A stretch of DNA of 64,000 nt from Cristatella mucedo. Its lineage: Eukaryota; Bryozoa; Phylactolaemata; Cristatellidae. The translations under genes were made by a program, and so were the position numbers. The notes beneath the pieces are model-generated. The model was not told where the DNA came from, ran no database searches, and saw nothing but the letters and a program-made list of their open reading frames with translations. Shown in pieces: positions 26,330 through 38,349 of this stretch. The stretch lies in NCBI GenBank assembly GCA_009760855.2, contig WPIO01000010.1:5194001-5258000 (forward strand), in the 5' to 3' direction. Numbering within the stretch: position 1 is the first letter of the stretch; each line of letters opens with the position of its first letter.

Positions 26330-27820
26330 CAGTACTCTGCATTACCATGTGCCATCATGCGATTACACAACGACTGGGTATACTTCAGCTAAGTCCGTTT
26401 TATGGACACCCAATAGCTATTAGCATTCGAAATATGCAGCTGATTCAAAATGGCTGCTCTGATAAAAAGGTAATTGGTCAGGCAGCACAAAACGATGAAA
26501 GAAATCATCAAAGCAATCTTCCAAATGAAATCTGTTAATATTCTTTCTCTCTCTTTCTCCCTCTCTCGCTATCAGCCGCTAAAATATCGCTTGAGAAAAC
26601 CAGAAGACATTACCCTTAAAAGCCTGAGACGTACTGTATCAGAAAGCTGTTCTTTTTTGTTTTGACGTCCTCAACAATGTTCACTTAGTGATACATAGGT
26701 TTAAGATCAAGTGTGGACCAGATAATTTCAATCTATAGCAATGGATACTTCTTTCTTTTTGATGTTATTAATAGCCTCAAATGATGTGTACCATGATGTA
26801 TTACCCTCTTTCTTATTAACCAACGTAGAGAGTACCAAAGGTAAAGTAATTTTCCGCAATTTCTTGTTTTACACAATCACCCAAGATTTTCTAGAGCTCT
26901 TCCCGATGTTTCAGTGCTACATATCTATAGCGCAGCTTAAGCAGTAAGTGGTAAATCTTGCGCTCAACTAAATCAGTATATCTCTATTTGTGGTCATTAG
27001 ATCAAAACACGTCTACTTATCTTACGAGGAGCTTACTAAACTCTAAGAACTCTTTGGTTTCCAAATAGAAGTTTCTCTACAGTACATTCTTCAAAGTAAT
27101 TTCGAAGTTCATGATTATTTTCAATGGTGGCTATATCTGCCTCATGTGCTTCCACATATGTCCTCGCGGACCACTCCAACCCTGCGAGTCTGCTGTTCAT
27201 ACGAAACATTGGCTAGAATGAATTACACCATCCCCTGCCTCTTTTCTATCAAACTTCTTCCCTGCATCAAAAGTGGTAGCAACTCTGATATCCCATCGCT
27301 ATACGAATTATTATTGATTATTATTAACTGACTGACTAATATGTGACTGCGCTTTTTATGCTGCCTGACCACGAATTATTATTCGATCAGCTCCTATTCA
27401 TTTCAGTTCATGAGCCACGAATTATAAATAGCTCGCTAGTAATAATCTGGCTGCTCTAGTACTCCAAAATGTCGTTGCCCTCTCCTAAAATTACGATCAT
27501 CCTCGGCTGGAATAATAATGGAAACCTAATACAACCAACCACGATGGATATCAACGTCCGAATTCGTCTCTTATAGGGTTCTAACATAAATTACTACCTC
27601 GGATATTCATATGCTTTCTACTTAATTGTCATTGTTGCTCTTTTTTCTTCATTTTTATACCCAGACTGCCGTCTCAGCATCAAGCTGGGCTAACGAGCTG
27701 TCTCCAGAAAACTCGGTGACTGTCTCAGTTGGGTATCGCGACGCTTATTTTTCAGTGATAGCAACGACTGTCGTTTCATTAGAGGCTAGCTGATTAAGCA
27801 GCTTCATTCATTTACCTGTA
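26330..27820. other. AT-rich intergenic stretch
   Basis: It may include more decayed Gypsy sequence to the right of the integrase fragment, but none could be read. No gene was seen. Confidence 0.45.
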
Positions 27821-27824
27821 GCGG

Positions 27825-29540
27825 CAGAATAATAATAATAACAGTAACTTGCCTTTTGTATGGCGCACTGCGAGAGCTTAATCTCTAATCAGGCGCTTAA
27901 CAAATCGGCTGGAAGAGAAGGAATATAACGCATAGTTAACGAAAAGCAGGGTATCCAGCATAAACAAGCCTACAAAAGCACGCAGAAGACTCGCGACCGC
28001 TGGTTAGCTGGACCCCCGGTAAGCAATACGCAATCAATCACGCGGATGTAGGCAAATCGCACAGTACACAGCAAAGAAAATAAAAGTACTGTAGGGGCCT
28101 ATGCAAAGGCATGTCACCACTACCCTTAGTCAGGACGCTCACAATAGTACGCTTAGTATTGCGCATAACCACATAAAAGCATAGTTTACTCAAATAGAAC
28201 ACAGAATCGGAGAGGACGATGTAGGTTTTCAGCTTCTTCTTGACTGGTGACAAATCAGGCGACGGCGGGGCTGTCGGTCGGCATTGAGTTACAAGCTTTG
28301 GGAGCGTAGGTTAGTACGGGTACAACAATCGGCCGGAGTAAGAAGAGCCGCTGGAGCTACGTGAGGTTTGAAGTGAAGCCAATTCAGATAACCTGGCAGG
28401 AGCAAGAGAAAGGGGACCTGTGACCTACGGACGAGTGATGCGATCTTGAAGTCGGTGCACTGCTTAATAGGCAGCCAGCGCAGATTAGTAAGTAGATATG
28501 TAATGTGGCCATTGCGATGTTTACGACACGTCAACTGTAAGCGTGTTATTGCACGAGAAGGAAAACTTACAAGTAGCAGTCTACAAAAGCCTAGAAAGGA
28601 AAGTGACGAATGGATGAACCTGCTTGACTGTTCTGTCCTGATGTTGGCAATATTACGTAGGTGAGAGAAGGCTGTCTTCGCTCGGGAAAGAATGTTTTCT
28701 TATAGTGAAGGTCATTTTGGTGAGCCATGATTTCGCACTAAGTAAGGCTATTGCTTTCACGACCTCGTTCCCGAGCTCGTGGGTTCGAATCCTGCAGCGG
28801 ACGATTCTTTATTGCCGCTGCAAGCGGTGGTAATAGCCATAAAAGCTCCTCTGTCGCTATAAAAAGAGGCTGGGAAATCAGCTAGTATTTTCTATTTTTG
28901 TTATTACCTTTTTTGGCCAAGGAAACCCAGAATTCGGGCTGAGGCTACACGAGATGTGCTGGTTGAGCCGCTATAGATAGTCAGGCTTTCCAGTTTCCGA
29001 GATACTGCTTGTTTGCCCATAATTATTTAGTATTGTCATGCAGTTTAAGAAAGGATGCTGCCATCCAAGTGCGAATGTCAGCGATTGATCCTGTTAGGGA
29101 GCTCAAACGGTTTTAGACGCTGGAAGGTAGAGAAGAGTCAAAGTACATGTACAGTTGTGTGTCGTCTGCATAAAGATGAAAGCCCAGACTTTGCTTGGTG
29201 ATTACGTCGGCAATACGGAGTGCATTGACTGAAAAAACGAGCGGTCCTAACAGTGGCACCCCATACGTCAAAGGCTACCTGAATTATCGCTTTCCAATAG
29301 ACACCCATTCTCTGAACCCTCTCGCTGAGATTCAATCTAAGCCATTGCAGCTCTTTGCCCGTTACACCTATTAGAGACGCCTAATAGAGCACTCAAGAAG
29401 GATTTGAATTAGCAACGGTATCAAAAGCTGCCAAGAGATCCAGCACAACCAGCAGACGGACTCTCCCTAAGTCAGGATTTCTGAGAAAGACGTGATACAC
29501 TCCCAGCAATGCTGACTCTTCGGTGTGAATTGATGGTGGT
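27825..29540 (-). mobile_element. L2/CR1-like LINE (family 3), interrupted by a SINE
   Basis: An (AAT)n tail and 3' end lie at 27825-27900. C-terminal pieces on the minus strand include ITYLLTNLRWLPIKQC (28440-28510). The reverse transcriptase region lies at 28930-29540, with a box similar to GFHLYADDTQLYMY around 29140-29190 and LLVLDLLAAFDTV-like sequence near 29420-29460. A plus-strand SINE-A interrupts it at 28723-28900. Multiple stops. Confidence 0.8.
28723..28900 (+). mobile_element. SINE-A copy nested in a LINE
   Basis: Head AGCCATGATTTCGCACTAAG, B-box GTGGGTTCGAATCCTGC (28788-28805), body TTTATTGCCGCTGCAAGCGG and GTGGTAATAGCC, tail GGGAAATCAGCTAG and T-rich end. The motif TTTTGG occurs on both sides, a likely partial target duplication. 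LINE sequence continues on either side. Confidence 0.88.
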
Positions 29541-29544
29541 TGGG

Positions 29545-31030
29545 GGAGTCACTACTGAAATCACTCCTCTTTGCATCTTTCCAACGGAAAATAAATAATT
29601 GCCTGTTGCATGACTCCAACCTATGCCATTGGGTCGTGAAGTGTAAGCACCTTAGCTTGTTTGACGTACGGCACAGTAAAGCTCACTTGGTTAAAATTAT
29701 ATTAGAAAAATTTGCTGAATAAAGTTTTATTTTTTTTCGGAAGCAACGCCACCAGTTTCCTGCAAGAAGTACCAGCCACGATCGAGGGGGAATGTGCTGC
29801 AGACGGTAACATGGGTTAATTAAACACTAGGCTTTTTTCTTGAAGGCGAATATATGCTATCATGTCTGCGACGCATGTGCAGCGCAGTGCATGGCTCCTT
29901 CTTCCACTTCAGATAATAGAGTAAATATTCTGCTAAGAACCAGGTGTAAAAGTGAATTTATCGATGACCAAGTGGCCAGCAGGAGCCGCACAAGTATTTG
30001 TTGGCTCGTTACAAAAGCCATCAAGCAAATGAGCAATGGTGCTGCACTTTAATATACAGTGCTCACGTTCGGTCAGCTGACAGTTTAGTTACTACGTGCC
30101 AGCAAGAGTGGAACCACTGTTGGAATGCAAGCGAGTTCGTTTGCAAGACGAAAAGTTCCACCAGGGTGCAGAAGAAAAGGATATATGCACAGATTTCGAA
30201 ACCACAACCAGCCAGCAGCTGTCGAAAGAGTGGCTTAGCGATGAAAGACACTTGAATACATTTCTCTTCCCCACAGTGATTGATGAAAATGAAACCGCGT
30301 GTATTTCATACGATTATAGAGTGCAATAGATAAGTTACGGAATACATACCTGTGTCGTGCCGACCGACAAATCAACTTCAGCTATGTAACGTTGATGACA
30401 TTGCGGTTGGTTTAAAAGCAGCTCCCTATCGCACTAGGCATTGCTCGTATCATATGCATCAATTATGGGACTACGAATTGGCCTGTGAGAACGACGTCGA
30501 GGCCGAATATATGAGAACATTAATTTGGAGACAAATCCACTAGGCCGTAAGGCTTAAAACAAAACTTTAATCAACAACACTACAACATTGTCATCGGTTC
30601 ACGTGCACACTTTTACACGGGACATAGGAACCAAGTGCAAAGATAATTCGGAAGGAAGCGTCGTGCAGCAGTGTTTCGGACCGCTTTGCGAGGCAGGCGT
30701 AGCTACTTTGGCTTGTCTCCTATGAGAACGCTGGGCATAGCAGGGCCATTAAATTTTAGCCATTCCCTCAGCCGAAGCTTCCCGCAATTTGACAGAACTA
30801 TTTTGAAAGCGGCTTTTTATCTCAGTCTTAACTCACGGGCGCGACAAGTGCCGCGAGAGAATCCCGGCAAAATAGGTCTACTCTAGTGCAATAACAGCAA
30901 CTTGAGACGATGCTAGAGGAGCGAAGGCTGACCAATTAGAGAGGTTCGTGCGAACCCAGAGGAGCGTTCGGAATTAAGCCAGCCAGTAGGTGGAGGGCTT
31001 AAGGCCGTTGAAAAGTGTTCCATCCTCACA
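29545..31030. other. Unassigned intergenic stretch
   Basis: Short ORFs on both strands around 29998-30330 overlap each other and show no known domain. No repeat was recognised. Confidence 0.45.
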
Positions 31031-31034
31031 GGAC

Positions 31035-32960
31035 TATATAATAGTAATAATAATAATAATAATTCACTAAATAGCACCCTACGAAGATCAAGTTTATATC
31101 GTGGCGCTTTCCCACTCGCAGCAAGAAAAGCAATAACCACGAGTTAATGAAATGCACGATATCGTGCTTACAGCAGCCTGCTAAAGCACATAAGTAGACA
31201 TTCAGCACCACCGGTTAGTAGGAATATAGGCTAGTACACCAAATCCTGTACAGGTAGGTGCTAATGGCACGCAGGAACACGAAGTTCACTGGGGTGCAGA
31301 CAAAGCCAAGCCAACCCAATAAGTCTTTAGCTGAGACTTAAATTATTCAAAAAAGTCAATGCATGTGGTGACAGAAGCCGGAAGTGAGTTTCAGACTTTC
31401 AGTGCAATCAATCTGGAGGCCTGATCACCAAAGGATTTGAACTTTCTAGCACGAGGATGCTCGAGACGATTGGAAGCTAAAGAGAGGGTGGATCCAGAGG
31501 ACACTGGAAAGAGCAAGGAGGTCAGATAGGCAAGATGTTTCTAGCCAGTAGACCGACCTGCGTGCCAGATAGAAGACCTTGAATTCAATTTGACAGTTAT
31601 AGGGAGCCATTAAAGTTCTTACAGCAGTAGCATGATGTCGCAGCAACGCAGTTGATGACGGATCGGAGAACTACTCAGTGTTGCACCACTTACAGACAAC
31701 TAGGGGCTGTGGTCGGAGTCCTGAATAAAAGGCGATATAGTAGATATATAGCGATAAGTAATATAGATAAGATGTCGTAAACGCGTGAGCTAGTTTGCCT
31801 ACCGGACTTTTTTATAAGCAGGCCCTGATTTTTTATAAGTTACTCGACTGATATTCAGCCGACTTGACAATAGAGGCAATTCGCTCATCCAATGACGACT
31901 AGTTTTGGAGCAGCAGCCCCACATTTACGGACGGACGTCAAGGGAGTGATGCTAGATGAACCAATCTTGAAGGTGTAGTCCATCACGTTTAGAGTGACGC
32001 TAGGCTGGGCCTTAAATATTGTGTTAATCCAATCGTCGTTAAGCTTCAAGGCGTCGGTGCCGATTCAAGTGCCCATGTCATACGGCTGAAAGGGAATGGT
32101 ACGAGTCGAACGAATGCGATGCAATGCTTAAATGGGTCAAAGTATCAGTGGAGCTGTGTGTCCTAAGCATGGAAATGCAAGTCAAGACTGTGTTTTTTTC
32201 GATGACGTGGGCCAGAGATATAATACGAATCGGTAAATAAGGGGCCGCTAAGACCAAACCCTACGATACCCCATACTTTAGTGACTCACCGGATGACTTA
32301 TACTCATAGATATCTAAGCTATGACTTCTCTCAATGAGGTAGTAGTTTAGCGCTGGGCCACTAATACCTAGGCGTGTATGGAGAGGCGCTCCACGAGGAC
32401 ATTGCGGTCAATTGTCTCTAACGCTGCTGAGAGATCTAGTAGAACTAGCAGAGAGGCCTTGCCTTGATCTGCATTGTTCAGAATGTCATGGTAAACCTTA
32501 AGCAGAGAAGCTTCTGCAGGATGGTTAGTTCCAAACGCCCAAATAGAAATTGCTAACAGGATCCAATGCACTGCCGAAATCTTTTAATTGCTAGGTAACC
32601 AATTGTTCTTCAAGTGTCTTCGACGAGAATGGCAGAAGTGAAACTGAATTAAAGTTACTTAAATTCTCACAATCCAGGATTGGCTTTTATTTACGCGTGG
32701 ACTGACAAAGGCTCAAATGGACTTCACATGTAAAAAGGTACATATTTATTATATTTGTTAAGATAGGCAGCAGCAGGTCAATGCGTCTCATGAGGAGAAC
32801 TACTACGACAGGATCTGGAGGACTAGTGGTATTTTGTATCCGCGGATACCAATTTAGCGAAGAGTTCAATAGAGGCAGGCGTGAAAGAGGAAAGTTAGAA
32901 AGAGCAGGGCGAGACGCATTAATGTCCGGCGTGAGCAGCAGTGAGAGCTCGGGCACAAGC
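31035..32960 (-). mobile_element. L2/CR1-like LINE (family 3), partial polyprotein and 3' end
   Basis: The 3' (ATT)n tail and TAGCACCCTACGAAG lie at about 31037-31085 and C-terminal remnants at 31380-31650. Reverse transcriptase pieces at 32368-32571 read LLVLLDLSAALETIDRN. An upstream segment at 32687-32956 reads LLMRRIDLLLPILTNIINM, homologous to the N-terminal part of the 61847 copy. Many interruptions. Confidence 0.82.
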
Positions 32961-32964
32961 AGTG

Positions 32965-33555
32965 AGTCTCTAAACCTTCTCTCTTTACTATGAATCTCTC
33001 TTCAGTCATGAATGGCGGACAACTACATTTTAGCTATAGGTCAGTTTATTTCGAGACTTTAATCAATAAAGTAGTATTTCAAAACCACTTAAATCGGTCA
33101 CCATTCTAGCTATACTTAAAAAGCTTAGGCTTACATTTTAGGTTCTATCTAGTTAATAACGATGTTGTTTTCGTTGAATATTCTTGAGAAATTGTCTCGA
33201 CACAGCTTTTGGAACGTAAAGAGATGAATTGCATTCAGATATTCAGATGCTATTCAAGCGACACTATTCTGTATAAACTAGTATCCTCTATATGCTTATG
33301 GCATCTTAGATATATATGATTGCAGTGACGTGACTTTAAAGTCCTATTTGACCTGTCTTAGGTGTTTGACGTCACCGTTAACTATTCCCACTTCATTATA
33401 GTGGACAGCCATGATCAGCTTGCTTTATATCAAACGTGTCCAGCCTTGTAATTATCTCCTGTGGCTTTTGAATTTTACATAGAAAAGGAGTAAGCTAATT
33501 TAATAGCATAATTTCTATAACGTCAGAAGAGTATTACCGGTTATCAACACTGCTT
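32965..33555. other. AT-rich intergenic stretch
   Basis: Nothing recognised. Confidence 0.5.
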
Positions 33556-33559
33556 GAAA

Positions 33560-33665
33560 TATGGCAATAGAAGATCGCCCACTGCAGCACACAACCCACG
33601 ACCTGGGTCATGAAGAGCGAGCACCTTAACCTTCTGATAAGACCCGTGCTCTACTGCGGGTTCTA
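33560..33665 (-). mobile_element. SINE-A head fragment
   Basis: The reverse complement reads GGTTAAGGTGCTCGCTCTTC, CATGACCCAGGTCGTGGGTT, then GTGGGCGATCTTCTATTGCC, the SINE-A head order. Confidence 0.65.
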
Positions 33666-33779
33666 GACGCATGGTCTCTCGGTCTCCTGCTGTTCAGTAA
33701 GCTATACATTGCCTCTTGAGAAGTTATTTAGTCTCGCAGGATTAGTTATCAAGTTCAATCGTGGTTCGGGATTAGAAAC

Positions 33780-34160
33780 TGCTTAGCAAAATGGCCTGAC
33801 AGAGATCTTACCGGTTCCCTGATCATTCCCAGTCTAGACTATTGTAACTCAGTATCGGTGGTACTGCCAAAAGAGCCAATAAAACCTCTACAGTTGGGCG
33901 ACATGCGATTGGTCTATAAATCCAAGAAACTCAATTTCCCATCCCTTTCTCTTGAAGAGCTCTGACGGTTATGGAGCTCCTTACCACAGCTTGCAAGCCA
34001 AAAATTGTATCTTCTTTCCTACTTATCGAGCACTTCTTCGCCAACCACTCTTTATAAAATTTCTTATCTTGAATGCTCTCCTGACTCAGCTATACCTTAA
34101 ACTTTTGTTCATTGCGTGAGATAAATCTGTTGACTAACGGCTCATTAATCGTTTAGGATT
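33780..34160 (+). mobile_element. Family-2 LINE C-terminal and 3' fragment
   Basis: It reads IIPSLDYCNSVSVVLP near 33825-33870 and ends with CATTGCGTGAGATAAATCTG, matching the start of the 3' UTR of the family-2 copies (CATTGCGTGAAACGAAGTC on the strand of the 13.9-kb copy). Confidence 0.6.
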
Positions 34161-35175
34161 TAATAAATATACCAATACATTTTAAATAGCGCCTTCTGAG
34201 AACTCAATCTCTTTCGAGGCACTTTATATTTGCTGCAAAGGAAGCACGATCGAATGGTTATTGGATGCATGCTCAATAAACAAAACAGGATAACATGGCT
34301 AGTGGTGACATGCACAGGGTCAGCATGCAAGTATGGTTAGTGGCAGCATCCACAATGTCAGCATGCATAAGCACATGGAGGACAAATCACAGGGACCCAC
34401 TAAACGCTGTCATAAATAGATGCATTTTTAGCTTCTTCTTAAATGTGGACAAGTCAGGAAATGTCGTGACCCAAGTCGGAAGCGAGTTCCAGGCTTTGGG
34501 AGCATACGAACTAAAGGCACGGTCTCCTAAGGATTTGAAATGTGTACAAGGTATAGGTAATCGATTAAATTCCAAAAAGTGGGGGTACGATGCTTAGCCT
34601 TGTGGCGAGTAGATCTGATAGTTACGCTGGAGCCAAAGAATGAACGATCCTTAAGATTGAGTGAAGAAAACTTGAAGTCAATGCGTTTCTTGACTGGGAG
34701 CCAGTGCAGGTCGGCGAGAATTTATGTAATGTGGCAACAGTGACGCCCACGACAAACAAGCGTAGCTGTAGAGTTTTGCACCAGCTGTAAGTGCCTGATT
34801 GCACATGCCGATAGGCCACCAAGCAGTGAGTTACAGAAGACTAGACAGGATTTAATAATGCATGAACCAACTTAGACGTGTTATCCCTGTCTAAAAAAGC
34901 CCAAATTTTAGTTATGGTATTAGCTAAAAGTAGAAAGACTTGGCTGTGGAGTTGATTTGGTCGTCTAATGAAAGGTCACTTTGGAATATGACACCCAGAT
35001 TTCGTCCAGATTCAACAAGACAGATGCTGGAACAGCCGATTGCGAGCGTTAACCTTCCCAATTTCTCAATCACTCATGGCTTTCCCATAACTCTTATATT
35101 GGTTGTATCATTCCATTTAAGAAGGTTTGCTGCCATCCTTGTGTGGATATCATCAATACCCGCTGCAAGGGAGTT
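34160..35175 (-). mobile_element. Family-1 LINE, C-terminal part and 3' UTR
   Basis: The 3' end is at 34160-34260 and the 3' UTR includes the CACAGGGTCAGCATGCAAG repeats. The minus-strand frame 34387-34575 contains GDRAFSSYAPKAWNSLP. Upstream pieces match the ALLADLHW and AFVTSRLD segments to about 34860, and the EAFEKLGRL-like region lies near 35050. Confidence 0.88.
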
Positions 35176-35243
35176 GATTCGGATTTAGTGTGCTACTTAA
35201 AAGCACTACAGTGTTTCAACCTTTAGTTTTCATGCAATGATAT

Positions 35244-36711
35244 TGTAACGCCGAAGGCTCGGCGGGGTAGGCTTGACCTGCCGCTTACCTAGCGGTGTAG
35301 CCTTGCGCCTAATGCCGTTCGGTGCGCGCCAACGCGCAATAAGCTGGCCGCCACGAAACGAGCGTTTCTGGCGCTGACCTGCCTACCGTTACTAAAGGGG
35401 GTCGTGAGTCCGCGGCGTGAATTGGAAAGCGAGACACACAGATTGGGGATTTTACTGAACTTTATTCGCAAGCGCACAAAGTCGCTGCGCGTCTAGTTCA
35501 GCTTTATCTCCACACTCGCACGTTCTCAGCTACACCAACACTCTTGCGGAGGGAATACTCCTCCACACTAAGCGCGACCCGGACCCTAAACCCTAAGCGG
35601 TGAACTAGGAATCCGTTCCCACCTGTGCCGAGGGAATACCCCAAACACGCCAACGTAAACACTCCTGCGGAGGGAATACTCCTCCACACTGAAGCGCGAA
35701 CCGGAGTCTAAACCCTACCCGGAGAACTAGAACTCGGTTTCCAACAGTGCGGCAGGAATACTCCACACACGCCACCTCAAGCACTCTTGTGGAGGAAATA
35801 CTTCTCCACACTGGGGCTGCTTACGTGTACAATGGGAAACGACCCGAATAGACGGAGCCCGAACCAGATTCTAAACCCTGACCGGAGAACTAGAACTCGG
35901 TTTCCAACAGTGCGGCAGGAATACTCCACACACGCCAACTCAAGCACTCCTGCGGAGGAAATACTTCCCCACACTGAAGCGTGACCCGGAGCCTAAACCC
36001 TAACTGGGGAACTAGGGCTCCACACACGCCAACTCTAGCTCGCACCGGCAAATCCCTATGCCGAGACCACGGGCTAGCGCGCACACACAAAACACGAAAG
36101 AACACACAAAATGCCAGCTCGGGCGCGATACGACCATCTTCGGTGGAGTTCCACCGAATCCTCCTAGTGCTGTCTTGTCCCGTTCCGTCCATCGTCGGCG
36201 GACAGCCCGCCCTCCTCCCTCGCTCTCAGAGAAAACGAGTCCGACGGCGGAGCCGGACCAAAGACAGAAGACCACAGACAAAAGACCGTAAGACCAAGAG
36301 CGAGCGTCGCTCGACTCTTAAATACCTAGCTGAAACAATGGGGCAAGCGCCTAGTGGTATTGGGCCCGACACCCCGGCCCATTACGGCAAGGAATATAGG
36401 CCACTGGAAAGGCACCTCTGTCCAGCTTGAATGGCGTATGGGTTCTAGACGATTCTTTCTTGGAACGAGTGAAGGTGGAGGTTGACAGGCCAGCCAACAT
36501 CAATAAGCCGCTTCCGCGCGTACCGGACCAATTCTAAAGGCCGAATCGCCACCGCTCGTCTCAGAACTTCCGGGCTTGCTCTTAAGCGCTTCCTGTCTAC
36601 CCGCACTGACGCTCCTCTCTGGCCCACTGCTCCAGGACAAAGGAGCTCTAGCCCGCCACCGAACAGCTCTTGTTCGCGCTAAAACTCAGCCAATGCCAGC
36701 AAGGCCGCTAC
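35244..36711 (-). mobile_element. Probable solo LTR with internal tandem repeats
   Basis: A GC-rich block of 1468 bp flanked by exact 5-bp direct repeats GATAT (35239-35243 and 36712-36716). Its ends are TGTAACGCCG and GGCCGCTAC, nearly complementary, as in LTR termini. The minus strand carries AATAAAGTTCAGTAAAATCC (about 35445-35465), a possible polyadenylation region, hence the strand choice. It contains a four-unit tandem repeat. No pol-like coding sequence was recognised, so a solo LTR is likelier than a full element; a non-autonomous element is the alternative. Confidence 0.6.
35540..36040 (+). repeat. Tandem repeat, about 121-bp units, four copies
   Basis: Units start at 35540, 35661, 35783 and 35946, each with ACTCTTGCGGAGG or a variant. 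Each carries TAAACCCTA...GGAGAACTAG and CACACACGCCAACTC or similar. Unit 3 has an extra 41 bases or so (about 35813-35855). Frames reading across the units on the minus strand are artefacts of this periodicity. Confidence 0.88.
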
Positions 36712-36719
36712 GATATATT

Positions 36720-37355
36720 TACCGAGAGAGATAATAAATGCGTACATTTAAGTTAAGCTTACAATTTAATATCGCCCAGAAACCGGAAGTGACGTATTTG
36801 TTAACGTAAATGTGATTCTTCATGCTTGGCTGTAATTTTAAAAAAATTCGGCGAGTGCACCTTTAAAAAAGCAAAGTAGTAATTTTGTATTATTAGCGTA
36901 TTATTTCTCTCTTCTTAAGCGATATATTTCTAATATGGTAAGTTACTAGTAAGAACAATGGTTTGGAGATACTTCAAGAAGTTGTGTGCACTGAGAAGCA
37001 AACCAAGAATGTATCTGGGCCAGTTACAGTGGGTCCAAATTTTTTTATGCTTAGCCTTCATCCTGACGAACCCATCAGTGCCGTGCACTTCACCACGCGC
37101 ATTGGGAAATTGATCTTTATATAGGGACAATCTACGCAAAGTTGCTCTATGTACAGTTAAAAATAGTCAAACTACAAAGAACAAGCTTAATAAAACTCCT
37201 TCCATGCTCACTGAGAGCTGATTAGGTTTTGTATCCGCTGCGGAAAACATTAATTCCAAAATAAATCCGATTTATCCTTCAGGTTTTGTGGAGCTGAAGA
37301 CAGAAAAAACATAATCAGAATAAAGATAAAATCTAGGCCCTTTCGTTTAATCGTG
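36720..37355. other. AT-rich intergenic stretch
   Basis: Nothing recognised. Confidence 0.5.
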
Positions 37356-37359
37356 GGTA

Positions 37360-37530
37360 GCAATATTAATATTAAGTCTTTTGTATGGCGCCCTAAAGAG
37401 TATAAAATCTTGTCTCAATGGCTTTACAACCCGCAGTAAGAGAAGCAATAACCAATAAATAATGTTTCAAGGTATCATGCTTAGGCTAGCATGCAAACGC
37501 ACTAAAGCAGCATGTTCAGACAAGCATGAT
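37360..37530 (-). mobile_element. Family-3 LINE 3' UTR fragment
   Basis: It shares GTATGGCGCCCTAAAGAG and AGAAGCAATAACCAATAAATAATG with the 3' ends at 27850 and 31060-31150. Confidence 0.6.
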
Positions 37531-37549
37531 ACCTTGTTGTTTGACAAGC

Positions 37550-37690
37550 TGGTTAGGTTTACCGACAAAATCATGAAAGACAAATGCATGCCGACAAAAT
37601 CGCGTTGGACAATGTGCGCCGACGATATCGCTAGCTGAATATCAACAAATTAGCACCGATAAATGCGAACCGATAAAATCGCTGAAATAA
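37550..37690 (+). repeat. CCGACAAAATC short interspersed tandem motif
   Basis: At least five occurrences of CCGACAAAATCG or CCGATAAA(A)TC are separated by 15-40 bases. It may be the terminal or subterminal repeat array of the MULE-like element that follows. Confidence 0.6.
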
Positions 37691-37849
37691 AACATAAAAT
37701 AATGCTATATTAAATTCGGTTATGAGAATAAATAAATAATAAATCTTAATAAATCAACCCAGTTAATAAAAATAAGTAATAATTATCTTCATTTTGTATA
37801 ATTCTATATTAAATACCTTGTTCTACGAAGGTCCAAAATCCAGAAACGG

Positions 37850-38150
37850 ACAGGAAAAGACAACTACTGGGAAGGCAATTACGTCGGTCGTTTGCGACGC
37901 ATACGAAGTGATAGTCCAATGTTCCCTGTCATCGTGTGGAACTTACTGCTGGATTGCCTCGAACGAAAAATTCAATTGAAGGTAGACATACTGCGCTCCA
38001 ATTGTCTGTCGAGTGTCATTATCCTGCCTTTTACATATAGGTCAACCATTTTATATCGTGAACAAGACTTGATAGAACAGATCCAAAGTTCATACGTAGC
38101 GAAATTTGCAGTCAGGCAGGCAACAAGTCTAAACACGTTCAACTATCCAG
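37850..38150 (+). mobile_element. MULE-like (Mutator superfamily) transposase relic
   Basis: One plus-strand frame, open from before 37850, reads DNYWEGNYVGRLRR, then SPMFPVIVWN (37916-37945) and, about 40 residues on, LYREQDLIEQIQ (38070-38105). The spacing and motifs resemble the C-terminal part of animal MULE transposases (Y..YVGR..R...P.FP...WN...RKEQ). The upstream catalytic domain was not read. Judged from remembered family patterns, so moderate confidence. Confidence 0.5.
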
Positions 38151-38349
38151 GTGTGTTGCTGCAATTCTTCCTACATAGAATGGGTGTTATCCTAAGGACT
38201 ATTCGCACGCAGTGTCTTATAATATTGACCTTTTTAATTAAATATTATTTTATTGAGACTCGGTATGGCATTTTAATGCGCAGAGCTGAGTTACGCACTA
38301 CTTAAGTTTGTTATGAAATTATCAAATTTCGCTTTTCTTCTCGATTTCG

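Noticed and set aside
28755-28810. Possible tRNA gene with GTGGGTTCGAATCC
   Set aside because: It is the head of a SINE found several times in the window, with SINE body and tail attached and no acceptor-stem pairing.
30063-30330. Cluster of ORFs of 60-85 codons on both strands
   Set aside because: They overlap in opposing frames, have no recognised domain and no splice-linked neighbours.
35504-35974. Three similar minus-strand ORFs beginning MWRSI or MWGSI
   Set aside because: Their similarity reflects the 121-bp tandem repeat on which they lie, not a protein family.
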